From NCBI GenBank assembly GCA_026874595.1, contig CM049319.1, forward strand, positions 14,967,601 through 15,031,600: 64,000 nucleotides of DNA. Direction: 5' to 3'. The DNA comes from Sipunculus nudus (lineage: Eukaryota; Annelida; Sipuncula; Golfingiida; Sipunculidae). Each line of letters begins with the position of its first letter. Positions within the stretch are counted from its first letter, which is position 1. Under the pieces are notes generated by a model. That model worked only from the letters and a program-made list of their open reading frames with translations. It did no database searches and was not told the DNA's origin. A program made the translations under genes and the position numbers. Positions 61,141-64,000 of this stretch are shown piece after piece.

Positions 61141-61394
61141 GATATATCAGATTACCTACTTTTTTTGGGGGGGGGGGGGGGGGTAATTAACGTTAATTCT
61201 TTCCATAATCCACACTTTGGAATACCCGAAGCACATGAAATTTTAATATTTTGCTTGTTTAAACACATAACTAAACTGTTATTTCCAGATAATACCAACA
61301 CAATAATTATGTGAAAACAAGGTTTCATGGTGTATGGATGCCAAGTGAAGACAAAATTATTACCAGTTCGGAAGTTAAGCTGCCTACATTAACT

Positions 61395-61529
61395 GGTGTT
61401 ATTGAAACACGAAGAAATAAACAAGAAATTCCTGTAATAAATTAAATAAAATCGAGAGTTTGTTATAACGCAGTGTTTCAGGTGCAAAACGTTCTACTAT
61501 AGTTTCTGATATTTTTCATCAATTTTCAG
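61395..61529 (+). other. Intron end with splice acceptor
   Basis: Unique sequence after B3. It ends in TTTCTGATATTTTTCATCAA followed by TTTTCAG, a pyrimidine-rich 3' splice acceptor directly before the exon at 61530. Confidence 0.5.
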
Positions 61530-61730
61530 GACTGTGATTGTCCAGATTTATTTTTTAATTGGAGGATTGTCCCTAACCTGAAAAACCTATCATGGATTAT
61601 GGACTCGTCTGATGTTAACCGACGGGCCACAGACTGCATGGAATTTATCAAGTACATTGCTGGAACTCCCCTTTTCAAGGTCAGCAACCTCAATGAACGC
61701 AGACGACAGACCAGGTGGAAGGTGGAGTAG
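61530..61730 (+). CDS. Terminal exon of an unrecognised protein-coding gene
   Basis: From the acceptor AG (61528-61529) the frame is open for exactly 67 codons to TAG at 61728-61730. The peptide starts DCDCPDLFFNWRIVPNL, continues with WIMDSSDVNRRATDCMEFI and ends NERRRQTRWKVE. It has a balanced amino-acid composition, unlike the low-complexity frames elsewhere. There is an upstream in-frame stop only 11 codons before the acceptor and no Met in between, so it must be spliced to earlier exons outside what I can identify. I do not recognise the family. The basic C-terminus could be a short tail. The alternative is a fragment of a mobile element or a pseudogene. Confidence 0.5.
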   Translation, partial: DCDCPDLFFNWRIVPNLKNLSWIMDSSDVNRRATDCMEFIKYIAGTPLFKVSNLNERRRQTRWKVE

Positions 61731-61742
61731 TCACGTGATTAA

Positions 61743-61830
61743 GCGAGAGAGACTGAGTGAGTGAGCGAGAGGGAGGAAGGGAGGGAGGGAGAGAGGGAGG
61801 GAGGGAAAGACAGAGTGACTGAGACAGACA
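61743..61830. repeat. GAG/GGGA-rich low-complexity tract
   Basis: Purine-rich GAGA, GAGTGAGTGAG and GGGAGGGA runs just after the exon stop, possibly in the 3' UTR. Confidence 0.85.
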
Positions 61831-61984
61831 GATAGAGACACTTTTCCATCCTCAGTAATTTCTATAACACTTCTTCATTTCAGTCTGTAATTTTCTTTCA
61901 ATAGTTCCCAGCTAATATACACGTGTATATACTGTAACACTGGAGGGACCTCAGGGATGAGACGAGTAACCAACTTTGAAGGAT

Positions 61985-62130
61985 GTTAATGTTGACCCTG
62001 GTTGTGGTGAGTGACTTTTGTCCAGGATGAGGTCCAGTTTATACAGTCTCTGTCACGATACGCGACCATTTTCTAAGAAACCATTCGAGCCAAAAGACCC
62101 CTGTTATGTGACCTAATATCTCCACCCCCC
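61985..62130 (+). repeat. Module type h (C)
   Basis: TTTTGTCCAGGATGAGGTCC, TCTGTCACGATACGCGACC and AAACCATTCGAGCC match the reverse complement of 27925-28060 and, more weakly, 38440-38600. Confidence 0.5.
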
Positions 62131-62529
62131 TCACACGAGAATACGGAACCACCACTACGTTGATTGCTGTTATTTGCTGCCTCCGTTAAGGTTATGTTGC
62201 CACCCGTTTCCGTTGGTTTGTTTGTTAGCAGCAGGATTGCACAAAACTACCAAACTCCACGAAACTTCATGGAGGGACCGGACACAGGCCAGGGAGTACC
62301 CCTATTAAACGTTTGCGGTACAATATTTTGGGATACATAACGATACATTCTTTGCTCACGATAAATTACAATTTTAATTCCAAGTCAAATTTTAATATTG
62401 TAAATTTAAAAAAAAAATCATGAAGGTTTTCAAAGCTTTACGCCAATATGCCTGCCGGTTAAACTTTACACTATTTACGTTAATATGTACAAGTTTGGTT
62501 ACTAAAAAACCCGTGATATGTTGCGTGGT

Positions 62530-62665
62530 CCGTTTCTGTCTTGCACTAAGGAGTGACCATTATGAACCGGACAGTGCTTCAAACTGATGACGTGCCTAAA
62601 TGTATGAGTGATTGTCCGGGAACAGACGGGGCAGTCACCTTGGGAATTAAGTGGTTACAAGAAAT
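62530..62665 (-). repeat. Module type g (C)
   Basis: On the minus strand GACTGCCCCGTCTGTTCCCG, CACTCATACATTTAGGCACG, TCATCAGT and a degenerate frame GGTCAC-N20-CGGACC at 62527-62558. Spacing is still 32 bp. Confidence 0.6.
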
Positions 62666-62844
62666 ACGGTCAGAAGGCACTGAAGGCCCGTTGGCACTGA
62701 AGGCCCGTTTGCATCTTGTATCTTGTGTGTATGGAGGGGGGGGGGGCACTTTCGAAAGAAGAAGAGGGTATAAAGTTAACGTTCCAAATTTTTGGTATGA
62801 GGTTTAAAAAAATACTGCAGTACAGTTTTAAAATTACAGGTTTT

Positions 62845-62990
62845 GGTGAACCACCAGCAAAGCACATAGCGTGACGTCACAGCGGCCAGTGTTGGCAGGG
62901 CTGCACCGACGTGACCCCACAGACTCATCATTAGACAACAGACTGACCTACCTGGATTAATTAACGTCAAAAGACGAGGGATATTATTGT
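62845..62990 (-). promoter_or_regulatory. Module type f (C): CRE plus TTAATTAA
   Basis: Minus strand: GACGTTAATTAATCCAG, GTAGGTCAGTCTGTTGTC, GGGGTCACGTCGGTGCAGCC, TGACGTCA (62872-62879) and GGTGGTTCACC. All pieces of the A copies are kept. Confidence 0.6.
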
Positions 62991-63105
62991 TACCCCAATG
63001 TCATAAGCGTGGACAATTACTGATGAAATATTCAGAAAATTAAAAACACCATATTTCCTAGGAAAATAATATTTCTAAGATGACACAAAAGTAGACATAT
63101 TAATA

Positions 63106-63604
63106 TGTAACGGAAAAAACACCACGGGGAAAACCGGGCGTGAAAATCAAGACTGCCAAGGCCGAGAGTGTTTGACGATTAGTTTATTCATACAGTAGAG
63201 AAATAAAAAACCCTATCAAGAGAGGATAGAGGCTAAACTGTTTCCATGATGGCAAGAACTCTCATGACGGCCACGTGCCTGGTGATGCTTATTGCAAGAA
63301 CTCGTAGGGCTGTAGCAAAATCTCATACTCTACTGAAATACTCAAGTGTGTCTCCTGTAACGTTTTATGCAGTCACATGGGAACAAGGTTAACGACGGAA
63401 TGGCAACGGATGACCACGAGCCACTAACTTGAAAAGCAAAAGCGTTTGTTTTACCGACTTTGAATTGGCTTCTCTACAGTTGGCTCAAAGCTAACTGAAA
63501 AGGACCATTCGTGTGGAACGCATGCACGGACCCGAGTACACGGTGAACAACCGTCCGTACCTAAATTGTGACGAAAACGGGGTCTGTGAAATCGCCCTGT
63601 TACA
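63106..63604 (-). mobile_element. Probable solo LTR
   Basis: A 499-bp segment bounded by TGTAAC and GTTACA, flanked by AATA on both sides (63102-63105 and 63605-63608), a 4-bp duplication. On the minus strand GAATAAAC near 63185-63192 is followed by about 80 bp to the end, as poly(A) signal and U5. It interrupts the C unit between module f and the sequence matching 10250-10520. Family unknown. Confidence 0.6.
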
Positions 63605-64000
63605 AATATTTTTATAAAATAGTATTTCTAAAGTTCAATGAGTAACGAAGATATTTAGCCTTCTATTTTATATTATTACTTAGGCCACACCAAATATAAG
63701 TTTAATGGACTCTCTGACGGAAATGTAGTACAGAAGGGTGATTTTCTTTAAAAAAAAAATGTATCAGTCGAGACGTGAATGCATAAAATTTCACCAACTT
63801 GCAGAAGGATACAAACTTGTGCAATAATTCTTACGATGGTGTATATGATAAATACAACGTTTAATCAATTTCATATGATGCCTTTATGAATAAAAATTTG
63901 CATTTTTATACATTTACTTATTTTGTAAGAGATTAAGACAAGATCAGCAATTACAAACATAAACACCGGGGACTTTGTTTTTATTCGCCAAAATAACTGA

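Larger units (their letters stand above)
51011..61390 (-). repeat. Duplicated unit B3 (inverted)
   Basis: Third inverted copy. It has the composite repeat uninterrupted (53018-54592) and the longest minisatellite. The 2.2-kb tail with modules i and h, which closes B1 and B2 on their right, is missing. Unique sequence with an exon follows at 61395. Confidence 0.75.
61920..64000 (-). repeat. Duplicated unit C (inverted, partial)
   Basis: Modules h (61985-62130), g (62530-62665) and f (62845-62990) appear in the order expected for another inverted unit. 63630-64000 matches the reverse complement of 10250-10520 and 25030-25310. The unit runs off the window. It is more diverged than B1-B3. Confidence 0.65.

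Overview
The window reads as gene-poor, repeat-dense nuclear DNA of a marine invertebrate, most probably a bivalve mollusc. The grounds are AT-rich sequence with many microsatellites and poly-C/poly-G runs, CGTCCGTC-type and AGGTCA-type dispersed repeats that I associate with bivalve genomes, tRNA-derived SINEs, a Ty3/gypsy element and a 5'-truncated LINE. The species cannot be fixed from sequence alone. There is no bacterial-style gene organisation, rRNA, functional tRNA or CRISPR array. The only convincing host coding sequence is one short terminal exon at 61530-61730. All other protein-coding sequence belongs to mobile elements.

Layout. 1-7150 is AT-rich and gene-free, with a probable solo LTR (2447-3166). 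From about 7155 to the right end the window is built from one ancestral unit of roughly 8-12 kb, repeated many times. Copies A1 (7155-20460, split by a retrotransposon), A2 (20461-28500) and a stub A3 (28501-28775) run forward. Copies B1 (29330-38945), B2 (38946-51010), B3 (51011-61390) and partial C (about 61920-64000) run in the opposite orientation. The switch lies at 28.8-29.3 kb, beside a SINE. Copies differ by nested insertions that can be ordered with empty sites in sister copies: the LTR element in A1, a MITE in A2, a composite repeat in B2 and B3 but not B1, and a LINE plus a CpG-rich segment in B2 only.

Mobile elements. The best preserved is a 6.8-kb Ty3/gypsy element on the minus strand (10674-17465) with 1147-bp LTRs, a 5-bp target duplication, gag, protease, integrase and RNase H. 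Its order is gag-PR-INT-RNase H (integrase upstream), as in Gmr1-like elements. The RT fingers and palm are missing, and an in-frame TAG separates capsid from the nucleocapsid zinc knuckle, so it looks non-autonomous although young.

Most interesting non-coding signal. Within each unit lie several conserved 130-250-bp modules. Diverged modules share ordered blocks ending in GGTCAG-N20-CTGACC with strictly kept spacing (32 bp overall). Several modules also carry CTCF-like cores (CCACTAGAGGTCGCT type) and others carry perfect CRE palindromes (TGACGTCA). Each B unit also has a 31-bp minisatellite full of ATCAATA-TGAT-TATTGAT palindromes, growing from about 19 to 58 to 94 units between copies. Together this looks like a repeatedly duplicated, partly inverted regulatory or architectural DNA cluster, not a protein-coding one; that functional reading is inference.
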